Shown piece by piece: positions 25,427 through 36,105 of a stretch of DNA of 64,000 nucleotides (within the stretch, counting starts at the first letter, position 1; each line of letters starts with the position of its first letter). Below the pieces are notes generated by a model. The model had not been told where the DNA came from. It did no database searches and was given only the letters and a program-made list of their open reading frames with translations. Position numbers and translations under genes: made by a program. The DNA is from Pseudevernia furfuracea (taxonomy: Eukaryota > Ascomycota > Lecanoromycetes > Lecanorales > Parmeliaceae): contig JAIUPT010000019.1 in the NCBI GenBank assembly GCA_022315425.1, positions 620,001 through 684,000 on the forward strand, read 5' to 3'.

Positions 25427-25925
25427 GGACGCTTCTCGAGGTATCCATCCGTTCAGGGTACCATCATCATGTGGCTCCTAGCCCCTGGGCTTCCTGCACG
25501 TGGGCAAGTTGCAGGGCAGTGTCTCGTGCCAGAGCCGTGTGCTTCATAGGCAGATCATGAGAGACGGAATTCAAAGCCTCTAGTTGGAAGAATTCTGTTG
25601 CACTTGTCAGCTGTTGTGAATCTCCTTCTAGTACATCTATTCTGCCGTTACCTGTGCAATTCTTAATTGTAGCTGCAGGTCCGGTGTTGAAATTCACAGC
25701 TGCAGACATCGCCAAGGCGCTAATATCGGAGCACGGAGCTTGAAACGCCGGAAGCGTTGCCTGGGATCGAGGCGATCTCGTCATCTCGTGACCCAAACTC
25801 AAAGCTCCTCTTATCTTCCCCAGCCCTCTCCATTCTACCAACACTTTCATAACCTCAACTGCCATCATCACTCATTGACACTGTGACATATCAACTCTCG
25901 AGTACATCAGACATACTATCCTATC
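25427..25925. promoter_or_regulatory. Divergent promoter shared by the BEACH gene and the vacuolar protease gene
   Basis: 499 bases lie between two start codons pointing away from each other, so both promoters must be here unless they reach into coding sequence. The last 60 bases before 25926 are pyrimidine-rich with several short caat/cact motifs, as is usual for fungal 5' leaders. A minus-strand open frame (25467-25871) crosses the region but has no recognisable protein features. Confidence 0.5.
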
Positions 25926-27509
25926 ATGAGGGGGTATTTCGCTTTGTCGCTGCTGCCTTTATTGGCATCGGCGTCTCCAGTCCTTGTTGACTCAATCCAC
26001 AACGAAGCCGCTCCCATCCTCTCATCTACACAGTCTCAAGAGATCCCAGACTCATATATCGTTGTATTTAAAGACGGCCTCTCGCATTCATCAGCATCAG
26101 CACACCACGACTGGGTTCAAGATCAGCACCTCCAGGTCGAAACCTCCAGGAGGGATCTCCGCAAACGATCTCAGTTGCCTTTCACTACCTTCGGTGGACT
26201 CAAGCACACCTATAACATTGCCGGAGGTCTCCTTGGATACTCTGGACACTTTGACGAGAGCGTTATTGAGCAAGTCCGCAGGCACCCAGATGTCAGTAAA
26301 ACACCTGTTTCATCTCTTATCTCCTATCTATCCGCACGTGACCTTACTGATCTTTGGTCATGGGACAGGTTGCCTTCATCGAGAGAGATTCTGAGGTACA
26401 CACCATGGGTGCGGAGACAGAAAAGAATGCACCTTGGGGGTTGGCCAGAATATCTCATCGTGACAGCTTGAGTTTCGGTACCTTCAATAAATACCTCTAC
26501 TCGGAAGATGGTGGTGAAGGCGTGGATGTCTATGTCATTGACACTGGAACCAACGTTGAACATGTCGACTTTGAGGGGCGCGCGACATGGGGCAAGACTA
26601 TCCCTCCTGGGGACGAAGATGTGGATGGCAATGGTCACGGCACTCACTGCTCCGGCACCATCGCTGGTAAGAAGTTTGGTGTTGCTAAGAAAGCCAACAT
26701 CTACGCTGTCAAAGTCTTGAAATCCAACGGGTCTGGAACCATGTCCGACGTGATCAAGGGCGTTGAATGGGCTGCTCTCAGCCACCAAAATAAGGTGGAG
26801 GCCGCAAAGAAGGGAAAAGGAAAGAAAGGATTTAAGGGTAGCGCCGCAAATATGAGTCTTGGAGGAGGCAAATCCCCTGCCTTGGATCTTTCCGTCAACG
26901 CAGCAGTTGACGCTGGTATACACTTTGCTGTTGCCGCTGGAAACGATAATGCCGACTCCTGCAATTATTCACCCGCTGCTGCCGAGAAAGCAGTCACGGT
27001 GGGAGCATCCACCCTGGCTGACGAGCGTGCCTTCTTCTCCAACTACGGAAAGTGCAACGATATCTTTGCCCCTGGCCTCAACATTCTGTCTACTTGGGTT
27101 GGTAGCAAGTATGCCACCAACACCATCTCTGGTACTTCGATGGCTTCGCCACATATTGCTGGCCTCTTGGCCTACTTCTTGTCTCTTCAGCCTTCAAAGG
27201 ACTCTGCGTTCGCTGTTGCCGACATCACTCCCAAGCAGCTCAAGCAGAGCTTGATCTCTGTTGCCACTGTGGGCAGTCTCACTGACGTCCCTGGGAACAC
27301 TAAGAACGTAAGTGCTCAGCGCTGTTGTATCGTCAAGATTTCGCTGACAGATTCTCTAGATTCTTGCGTGGAACGGAGGTGGCTCGTCGAATATCTCCGA
27401 AATCTTCGGCTCAAAGCATATGCCGGAGAAGGCCGCTGCGCAGAAGGTCAAGGACTTTCTCAAGTCTGAACTTGAGAATGTCGAGAATTTCTTTGATGAA
27501 TTAAACTAA
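25926..27509 (+). CDS. Vacuolar subtilisin-like serine protease (PrB/PepC type)
   Basis: Endoprotease of family S8A, orthologous in type to yeast Prb1 and Aspergillus PepC, acting in the vacuole. Exons 25926-26291, 26369-27307 and 27360-27509 give 484 residues. A signal peptide (about 1-17) leads to an I9 propeptide (DSYIVVFKDG ... HHDWVQDQH). The catalytic domain has the triad Asp180 (VYVIDTG), His212 (NGHGTHCSG) and Ser379 (SGTSMASP), plus the oxyanion-hole region AAGNDNADSCNYSP. A lysine-rich insertion KKGKGKKGFKG (about 269-279) sits between the helix after EWAA and NMSLGGG. The tail after LAWNGGG is short, about 43 residues, and charged. Members of this family are known fungal allergens. 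It is close to the BEACH vacuolar-traffic gene with a shared promoter, though a functional link is only inference. Confidence 0.94.
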
Positions 27510-28458
27510 GCGACGACATCAGTATCCGACTTGCTGAAAAGGTCCCTGGGTTCAACCGGATAAGAGGAGCAACAGAGCGGCCGTTTCTTTTGTACCAGTG
27601 GTACGGATCTGCACAGTCTTGGGCTTGGACAGGAAGACAGGGAGCATTGGGGATTCGCCTTTATATTGCATTCTGCATTTACCGAGTGCAATACTCCATT
27701 ACGAGTAGCGATAGTCAATAAGAACATCTTTTGTCAAGGACACTCACGCACTCCACTGATTTCTGGTGACTGACATAGAAACTGTATGAAATCATCACCA
27801 CATCTTAGATGAAATCGGGTTTTTGATACTATTGATTTGATGAAACTGTAGAAAGAAAGTTCACCTTCATCCTAGACCTTCATCCTAGAAAGTTTCCCAC
27901 AAACAAAGAACATCACTGTCGACCCCGGTGAAGGCCCGTTTCTCTTGGCATATTCAGCCTTACCTGAGCCTACTAAGATCCAAAACTAGATTTGGGGTCA
28001 TCGAATATGCAAATCTGATGCTCCGCGCAAGCATACTTTCTCTTTATGACTATGAGAACCTCAGTGCCAGTCGCATTGATACTCTCATCATCCTCTCCGG
28101 CACAGGGATCACTCCGTGTAATCGAATATCCGTCTATCGCAGATCCATGTCCCCTCAGCCTCGAAAATACCAACATCTTGGGTACGCATGTCTTGACATG
28201 ACAGAAGTCGCTGGGGAATCTGGGCTATGATTGGAATACCCGGATCCAAATCATCAGGGGACAAAACTTACATGTTGGTTGCAGAGGCGGAGAACAAGTC
28301 ACAGACCACCCTGGCATGCGATCTTCTACACCCACGAAGCCCGCGTTACCGACCGAGCTTTTGAGGGTCAGGTTAGGCCCTCGGCGTGTTATTTTTGAAA
28401 CTGGCGGGACACAATCTATGATAGGCCCGGACATACCGACTGTTGTTGCCCAGTCACC
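27510..28458. other. Intergenic region upstream of the Rho exchange factor gene
   Basis: About 950 bases with no supported gene. It should hold the protease 3' untranslated region and the promoter and 5' leader of the Rom2-like gene. A 13-base direct tandem (ccttcatcctaga, about 27864-27889) is present. Open frames here lack protein-like features. Confidence 0.5.
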
Positions 28459-31400
28459 ATGGCGTTTCCCTATGGCTCACCAGCCCAAAGTCAACAGAGC
28501 CGTTTCCAGAGCTCTCCATCACGAACGGCTGGGGGAAATTCGGCAGTGCGGAGAATACAGAGCTTTGATCCTGTGGAGGACCGGGTATCCCCAGAAGATG
28601 TGAATGGCATGGCGCAGAGCAGAGGTTACAGGCCAGGACCCAATGCCATTACACAACAGGACGAGCTATACAGGGGCTCTGAAAGTCCGTCATTTCCACC
28701 GCGCTCGACATCCTACGGTACCGGAGGGGGTGGGGGATATCAGCACCATGATAGTTCTTCTGCTCCACTGAGCTCTCGGCCCTCTTACAATCCGCAACAA
28801 TATGGCGCGCCGCAACCGCATTACAGTCCACAGCCTTCTAGTGCTACGGCTAGCACTTTCAGTGCTGCCTATCAGCCATACATACCAGCTGCTTATCAGT
28901 CAGCTAGCAGCCAATACCCGTCAAGTTACGGAAGTCAACCTCAATCGGCATCCTCGTCCTACTCCTCCAGTCAGCCTCCTCCACCACCGCCCAGACCACA
29001 CGAGCAGCGGTATGGCAATCGCGTTTCTCCCCAGATCGGATCAGGCCCAAGATCACAATACGCGAGTGCTCCCCCAGAGCTACCGTATCGGCAGCAACCA
29101 CTACCTCCTTTACCAACTTCCCAACCTCCATCTGCGGGATCGCCATATACACCGCCCGCTCCTCCGCCTCCACCATTCTCACCAGGTCGAGATGCGTTCC
29201 CTTCGAATGCTACCACAGCCCCCCCGCAAACTTACTCGCAAAGAATCACAGCATCTCGGAACTCAGGGGAAAGAATCTCTAATCGTCCGCCTTCCCTGCA
29301 TAATCAGTTACCTCCTCGACCAAACTACTCATCGAACGGTAGTCCGCGCATCCCCTCTCCAGCTATCCATCGCAGGCCTGTTGGTTTGAACAACTCGTTG
29401 CCACCCACACCGGGAACACCTGGACCGACCCCACCCCAACATTCGCCACAGCGAAGTGATACAATAGGGCGCCATCCTCAGGCAAGACCGCTGCCGGGCC
29501 CTCCGTCTGAGGGGGCTTCTGAGCCAGACTACTTTAGCGGTAGTAATGGTTATGTCGACTCGCATGAAAACCCCGACCCAACACCAGGATATGATGATCT
29601 CATGCAAGAGGTTGAGGCTGCGGTTATGGGAAGAGCACCAACTAGTAGTTCGAGGCGAAGTCCAAGAGTTGCAAGAACGCCCGCAAATGCATCAATAGAC
29701 GAAACCCAGGCAACCCAGCCTTTGTTCACCCAGCCCGCAGAGACCGAGCACAATCATGGCACTTCGTATCTCCATCCTAATGGTCATATAGGTGAGATTG
29801 CTGAAGGCCAATATGTGAATTATGATGCATATAGCGACAGAAGCGATGCCGAAGCAGAGGCAGGTTTAGCTGCCATGCATATGGCAGATGAACAGGATGC
29901 TGCAGACGAAGCCCGAAGACAAAGTGGTCGGAGTTCGCATAGGAGATCTGGCGAGTCGCAAGAATCTTCAAGGTATCACGAGCCTAGCAGTGATAGCGAT
30001 GTGAATATTGACATGGACACTTATGGGGGTGGCTTTTCTGGGAATGTACCGTACGGTGATAGCTACGGATATGCAAACCGGATGGATAGCCAAGGTAGAC
30101 CTTTCGCTGAAACCAGGACTTCACAGCGGTCTGATCTGTCACGTGCAGAGTACGACTATCCGATCCCTGGCCAAGAGTACATATATCCGTTTGCCCCAGC
30201 ACGAGTCGATCGAGCTGGTACAGGTGGCCTTTCGGAACCGGGAAACATGCCGCGACGGCTCAGCTTCGAAGATGGCGACGAAGCAACATTAGCAGAATCT
30301 GAAGGAGCTTACACTTCAGATACCCAAAGCCCTTCACGAGATATCATGCCAGAGATGTTCTTCCATCCAGGCGTGGGTCCAAGCCGGCCACTGCCAGCAG
30401 CGCCTGTGCAGCCTTTGCAAGGCCGACCAGTTCTTCAGCTGCTGCCTGCCGGCACATATCAGCATCCAGAGAGACTTCTGCAGTATGATCAGTACGGGCG
30501 GCCGACATTCCCTGCAGCTCCAGACGCATACAATCAGTTGTTGACCCCTCAGGGTACGCCTGTACCAAGATCATCGTCCTTGATAAGCCATAGCAGCACG
30601 CCTCAGACAGTTCCTCCAATACGCTCAAAAACAGACGCAGACCGAGCCAAGATCCTCAGACAGCAGCAGCAAATGGGGCTTCGTACAGGATCTGTATATG
30701 GTCCTGACTCTCTTGGTAACCCATCAATGAACCCAAGCGCAGAGATACTTGGGCTCCCAGAGATTCCCGCCGGTAAGCGACGTAAGTTCAATCCATCGAA
30801 ACTTTCTACGACTGATTTCAAGAAATGCGCCGAGCCATGGGCTTTGAGCTCCGTTGTGATGTGGGTCAAAGAGATGAGCGAAGGCGAAGCAGACCTCAAG
30901 GAACAGGCGATTTTGGAGGGAATCGTTGCGCTCTTCACTCACAAAGTACCGACCATGAACACAGCTGACGCGGAGAATCTCGGCGCTAAGGTTGTGCGGT
31001 CTATGTACGATTCCGGCACTCTCTTCAAAGAGGAGGAGTGGGTCAAATTTGGAGCCGCTGATATGTCTGGTGTCCTTTTTCAACTTACTGGTACCGGTTG
31101 CTATTCTCCTCGTGTCCATACTGAGGCCTTGCCAGGGAGATGCTATTCTCATCATTGCATGCGGACATTGAAGAAGATAAATTTGCAAACTCAAGCTCTA
31201 GAACCTCAGCGAAAGGCCGAGGATTGGCCGACTTTCTATAAAGTCACAAAAGCAGACATTGAAAAAGTCGATAAGAAAGAAGTTGAACGTCAGAACATTC
31301 TACATGAGGTCGTCACGACTGAGGATGATTTTATGAACCAGCTGAATGTACTGAGGGTACTTTACAGAGACGAGCTTTCTAAATGGCAGCCTCCTATCCT

Positions 31401-33824
31401 CGCACCCAAGAGAAAAGAAAAATTCCTATGGGATGTCTTCGGTAGAGCCGATGCCATACAACAAGCCAACGAGGATTACCTCCTTGCGCAGTTGAAGTAC
31501 CGCCAGCAGGAGCAAGGCCCATGGATCGTCGGTTTTAGTGACATCTTCCGCGAGTGGATCCGAAAAGCCAAGAACGCGTATATCGAATATGCAGCAGCTT
31601 TCCCTAATGCTTCTCATTTGATTCGCCAAGAGTCCGATCGCAACATTCTTTTCCGACAATTTCTTGACCAAATGAGAGCCGATGATCGTTCAAGACGACT
31701 TGGTTGGGATACCTACTTGAAAGCACCCATCACGAGACTGCAACGTTATACACTTCTACTTTCTACCGTGCACAAGAACACGGTCCAAGATTCGGAAGAG
31801 AAGTCTAATCTTGCGGTAGCAATCGAAGAGATCAAGGTAGTCACATTAGAATGTGATGCGCGAGTTGCAGAGATGACAAAAACCGTTGACCTGGCAGAGC
31901 TCTCGGGCAAGCTGCAGTTACGGCCTGGAATGGACAATGTACAATTGAACCTTACGCATTTGGGGAGGGAAATTATCTTCCAGGGAGACTTGCAAAGGAT
32001 GGGCAAGAACAAATTCGGCTGGGTGGACACCCATGCCATATTATTTGACCATTATTTGGTTCTGGCAAAGATAGTATCTGTACGAGACGCAGCTGGTGGC
32101 TTGAAGTATGAGAAGTACGATGTGTCAAAACTCCCAATACCCATGGATCTTCTGGTCTTGGAGAGCAAAGACGATCCCCCAGTCATGAAATCCACAATGA
32201 AGGGCTTAGGAACTGTCACTACTATTACCACCAGAGCAGACACTGCTCAGGAGACGCGAACAAGCCGACAATCTATTTCCTCACCTGGTCCAGGCGCGCT
32301 TGTACATACAAACACAGCCTCCTCTGTTGCATCGACAACAACGAATGCTTCTGGCAGGACAATCACCGCCCCAACTGTGATAGACAGCCCAAAGGATGAG
32401 AAAATCATGTTTCCATTCCGATTCAAGCATCTCGGACGTGAAGATGTGTATATACTATATGCACCCACACATCAGAACCGGTCAGACTGGTGTAATAAGA
32501 TCATCGAAGCAAAGACCAGGCACGCGGCCTCACTGTACAAGCAAGGTGCAGAACCATTTCGGTTAAGAGTGGTAGCGGACACGGCCTTTGCGTACGACGC
32601 CATGTCTGGGATGGGCAAGACTATAGTGATCTCCGGTACACCACTAGACAGAGCTATCCGGGAGGTGGAGGAAAAGTATAGAGACACAGGCCCACGGCCG
32701 AATCCGGTTTGTAGGACCGCAGTCAACTGTGCAACTGCATTCAATCAACCTTATGGCAATCCAATGGTGGCCGTGGGCACAGATTATGGAGTCTACATTT
32801 CCAACTACGGCAACCCAAGAGGTTGGACAAAAGTAAGCAGTCGCAACATTCAGGACGATCTCCTATAGCCGTGCTAATATCCATGTCTCAGGCCATTCAA
32901 GCCCTACGTGTGACTCAAATCGCTGTACTCGAAGAATTCTCACTCTTCCTCCTCATCTCCGATAAGTCTCTCATAGCTTACCACCTTGACACCGTCTGCC
33001 CTGCATCCGGCACCCCTTCTCCGAACAGTGCCTCCGACTCTGCCCGACGCGCCCCTCAAAAATTGTCTGGCACCCGCGACGTCGGCTTCTTCGCCCATGG
33101 TCGCCAGAAAGACCGCGCTCTAGTCTTTTACAAGAAACGCGAGGGTGCTTCGTCCATCTTCAAAGTACTGGAGCCCGTTTACCAAAAGTCATCTACCTCC
33201 TCGTCTGCGCGAGGTCGATTCGGCATAAAAAAGGGCAGCGTCGAGTTCTTTCGCGACTTCGACGAATTTTACATCGGTAGCGAGACTTATACCATCAACC
33301 TGTTTCATAGTAGCATAGCCATCAGCACTGCTAAAGGTATTGAGGTTATGAATCTAGACAAGAAGCTTCCCATATCAGTCCCTGATCTCAAACCCCCGGA
33401 CTGCGCCAGCATCGCCCACCGCATCCGAGACCAGAAACCCCTGGGAATGTTCCGACTCTCGGATTCCGAGTTCTTGCTCGTTTTCGAAGAAGTGGGCATT
33501 TATGTCAATAAACATGGCGATGTGTCTCGCGCAGTGGTTTTGGAGTTCGTTGGGAAGGCCAAACAAGCCGCGCTCTGTAACAGCACTAATAGCACATACC
33601 TCATCCTTGTGGATTATGCCGGGGGATACGTGGAGGTTCGCAACGCGGTCAATGGCAGGCTGAGACAGATGATTAGCGGGAGAGATGTAAGACTGCTTGA
33701 CGATGGTAGTGGTGGGACTCAGGGCAGCAAGGCTGGGACGGTGAAGCTTTGCATGCAACATCCAGAGTGGGAGCGGTGTCAGGTTGTGGTGGAGATGATT
33801 GTTAACGAGGGTTTGAAGGAGTAA
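28459..33824 (+). CDS. rom2: Rho1 guanine nucleotide exchange factor, Rom2/Rgf type
   Basis: Activates Rho1-type GTPases in the cell wall integrity pathway, at the plasma membrane and growing tips. Two exons (28459-32832 and 32892-33824) give 1,768 residues. The first roughly 770 residues are low complexity (Pro, Ser, Gln, Tyr), with PPPPPPRP and many SH3-ligand-like proline runs. A DEP domain follows (about 777-885; FKKCAEPWALSSVVMWVKEM). The DH/RhoGEF domain is at about 942-1150 (RQNILHEVVTTEDDFMNQL ... APITRLQRYTLLL). A PH domain is at about 1157-1365 (GREIIFQGDLQRMGKN, then HAILFDHYLVLAK), with a Ser/Thr-rich insertion around TITTRADTAQETRTSRQS. The C-terminal CNH domain is at about 1400-1755 (NCATAFNQPYGNPMVAVGTDYGVYIS). 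Domain order and motifs are those of Rom2 and S. pombe Rgf1-3. The exon junction restores WTKAIQALRVTQIAVLEEF. Confidence 0.94.
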
Positions 33825-34975
33825 GGAGGCTAGGTGTACGAAGATGCGGGGTAATGCTCGTTTGGCTATGTTTATGAAGAGCATTGGAGCATTCGGTTTG
33901 GTGGTACTAGGTTCGGATTTCGACGAGTGAATGATGAATGTACTCTATCTTCTTTGCGCGGCCTTAAGAGGCCATATTCGAGCGCTTGCGGTGTTTAACA
34001 ATTACATCGGGCGTTGCAGTACAATACTCTAGCAACTTTGAGATATTAGCTGCCAATTGTAGTTAGGTCCGCCGGCACTCCTAGGGGACCTTCCATCAAT
34101 GTATGACTCAATTAATCAATCATCCAACATTGACCGATAACATTATTACCCCATCCTCAACCGCTGAAGTCATTAACGGCGTGAATGTTCACCTGACGGA
34201 CCACCTCCTCCAGAGAACAAAACAGGTCTCTTTCCCAGACGCCTTCCACCTAGAGTTCAAATTATCCAACTTTCAGCCGTATCTGCGACTTCAACCCATT
34301 GCGTCCATTCCGAAGCTCACATACACATAGGCAAAAGTCTTTGAAGCTTATACCATGTCCTCTCGCCATACCAATGGAATATAAACCGCGCTTTGCACCG
34401 CTTCGTAAAGCAGCCGACAGGATTGCGGTCTCAGCTCGGCAGATGCAACGCCTTGATATCAGGAAGCTTTGCCTTACAACAAGTTGAACCGGTTGTTTGA
34501 GGGAGTCTCAGATCTAGAACTTTTTAGTGCAAGACGGTAGAGAGCAAAAGGGTTCAAGATGAAATCCCACATGATGGTCGGCCTCATGAATAGGAATTTG
34601 GAGAGCAGCTTGTACTAGTACGCGTTTGCGTTGACCAGTCCTAGCACGTTGTTAATGGTCATAGAGTGCTGCATGACGAGGCTTGAAGAAGCACATAGGC
34701 TATGTCCACAGATGTAATCCAGGCATGAAAGGATGGAACGCGAAGCAAGGCAGCACACGGATCCGGATGCATCGGTTGGCAGCCCCTTGGTGTCATGTGC
34801 ACGGCAGAATGATAGGCCACGCACAAGAATCATGCGCATTCTCACACACCGTTCTATGGTGTAATAAGTTACCGCGGGCTTGCTGATGGCGTAGTGCTTT
34901 AAGAGGGTCTCACTGCCCGCCTGGCTATTCGAGCCCTCAAGCCATCCTTTTACGAACTTCTTCCCCAAGACAATC
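33825..34975. other. Intergenic region between rom2 and the repeat-peptide candidate
   Basis: About 1.15 kb. The left part is presumably the rom2 3' untranslated region, and the right part the promoter of the small secreted-peptide candidate. Short open frames near 34103-34487 carry no recognisable signal. A minus-strand open frame of 176 codons (34615-35145) overlaps the right part and the first exon of the candidate, and was judged to be antisense. Confidence 0.45.
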
Positions 34976-35368
34976 ATGCTTCCAAAGGCCTTTGTCCTGG
35001 CTTCAAGCCTAGTCTGTCTTGGAGCGGTTGCCGCTATCATAAGTTCGTCGTCTGAAGTCAATTTTGAGTCATAAAATCTGATCTGATCATTAGAGACCAT
35101 TGATGAATCAGTCGAGTCTCCGGAGGTCAGGCGTGAGGTATACAACAGTGTCTACATCTTGGCCAAACGAGAAAACGATGACAGCGTTTACAAAAAGGTA
35201 GAGAGTGAAGACAGCTTGCACAAGAAGGATAGCATCTGCAACAGCGTGTACAAAAGAAACAGTCTTTGCGATCTTCTGCACAAGAAGCGCGAGAATGAAG
35301 ACAGCCTGTACAAGAAGGAAGCTCTGTACCAGAAGGCTGAGAAGGAGGCCAGTCTCTGCAAGAACTAG
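34976..35368 (+). CDS. Putative secreted repeat-peptide precursor with dibasic (Kex2-type) sites
   Basis: Not a named gene. Exon 1 starts at ATG 34976 and encodes a textbook signal peptide: MLPKAF, a hydrophobic core, then GAVAA as probable cleavage site. It hits a stop at 35072 unless spliced. A second open stretch (35087-35368, ending TAG) encodes a peptide repeat whose units end in S[V/L][Y/H]K[K/R] or variants. Two introns keep the frame: 35043-35093 (GTTCGT...CATTAG, with ctgat branch-like motifs; 113 residues) or 35068-35130 (GTCATA...GGTCAG; 109 residues). The first is preferred because ags1 uses the same GTTCGT donor. Signal peptide plus repeats split by Lys-Arg/Lys-Lys is the pattern of Kex2-processed repeat proteins, which include dikaritin-type RiPP precursors and alpha-type pheromone precursors. 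The cores do not match the WC...GQ...CW pheromone type, and no DUF3328 (UstYa) gene is seen nearby. Function is unknown. Confidence 0.55.
35180..35365 (+). repeat. Coding tandem repeat with exact 30-base period
   Basis: Eighteen-base cores of the type gacagc.tgyacaagaag start at 35180, 35210, 35240, 35270 and 35300, exactly 30 bases (ten codons) apart. A shortened unit ends at 35335 and a last one at 35365, 30 bases later. Each core encodes [D/N]-[S/L]-[V/L]-[Y/H]-K-[K/R]. The variable 12 bases between cores encode mostly acidic residues, and the middle units also carry Cys. Length is strictly conserved while sequence varies, as expected if the repeat is translated. Confidence 0.8.
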
Positions 35369-36105
35369 GCACAAAGGTGTCAGTATGCCGCCACAAAGTC
35401 TCCAGATTAATCACAATTGCTGACTTGCTGATAGCTTATGGTTTAACAGTACTTTAAGAGTATTTTTGAATTGATGAGGCAGGCTTCGAACACCTTACGG
35501 GCCCTCGGGCCTTCGAATGTCTTGGCACTCGGCTAAAATTAGACTCAATCACTTCAATCTACGGAATATCCCGTCTAACTTTTGCCACCTTAAGGCTGAT
35601 AAGCTAGACGATCAAACCGCTACCACTGCGTTTCAAGCGACAAGCACGCCGAGGGTATGGATCTCCGCCTCTATACTGTCGCATTCTGGACCACGCATCC
35701 CCATAGATTTCTCAAACCTCCCAGCTTTTGACTCCACCACATTCCATCGTGGACGCTGACAATCCTTGCTTCACTCGGCGCGAAGCCTTCAGTATCCCCT
35801 GACGCAACAGGTACCCCAACAACACTTCTCTGCAGCTCAACGTCATGGGCCAGTAGACCTCGCGCAGCTTCAAACATTGGAAACATCCGTGGAAATCACT
35901 GTCGTTACTGTTGGGGGAGAGGTTCCCTCTGGCTTTCTCGGCTTGGCTGGCCTGTTGTCGCGTGCTTCGTCACATTGACAGCTCCAACCCCTGCCCTTCT
36001 TGTCACCAACCCTGCATCCGAACAAAATTCTCATTGCCGTGGTGTCTGCTTATAGCAGCTGGCCTCTGTCACTCACCAGGGTTGGCTGGGAAGCTGCTTC
36101 CGGCC
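35369..36105. other. Intergenic region upstream of psy2
   Basis: About 740 bases. It should contain the 3' end of the repeat-peptide transcript and the promoter of the PP4R3 gene. No convincing gene is present: the open frames have no ATG-proximal signal peptide, domain or plausible introns. Confidence 0.45.

Noticed and set aside
25467..25871. Possible upstream coding exon of the BEACH gene
   Set aside because: The existing start already gives the expected family N-terminus, and no suitable GT donor joins this frame to it.
34615..35145. Minus-strand open frame of 176 codons opposite the repeat-peptide candidate
   Set aside because: It lacks a signal peptide or known domain and covers the antisense of a clear signal-peptide exon. 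The plus strand has the repeat with fixed codon spacing, so this frame is most likely a shadow.
34976..35368. Classical alpha-type mating pheromone precursor as the identity of the repeat peptide
   Set aside because: The repeats lack the conserved Trp-Cys...Gly-Gln...Cys-Trp core and the usual Glu-Ala spacers of filamentous ascomycete alpha pheromones.
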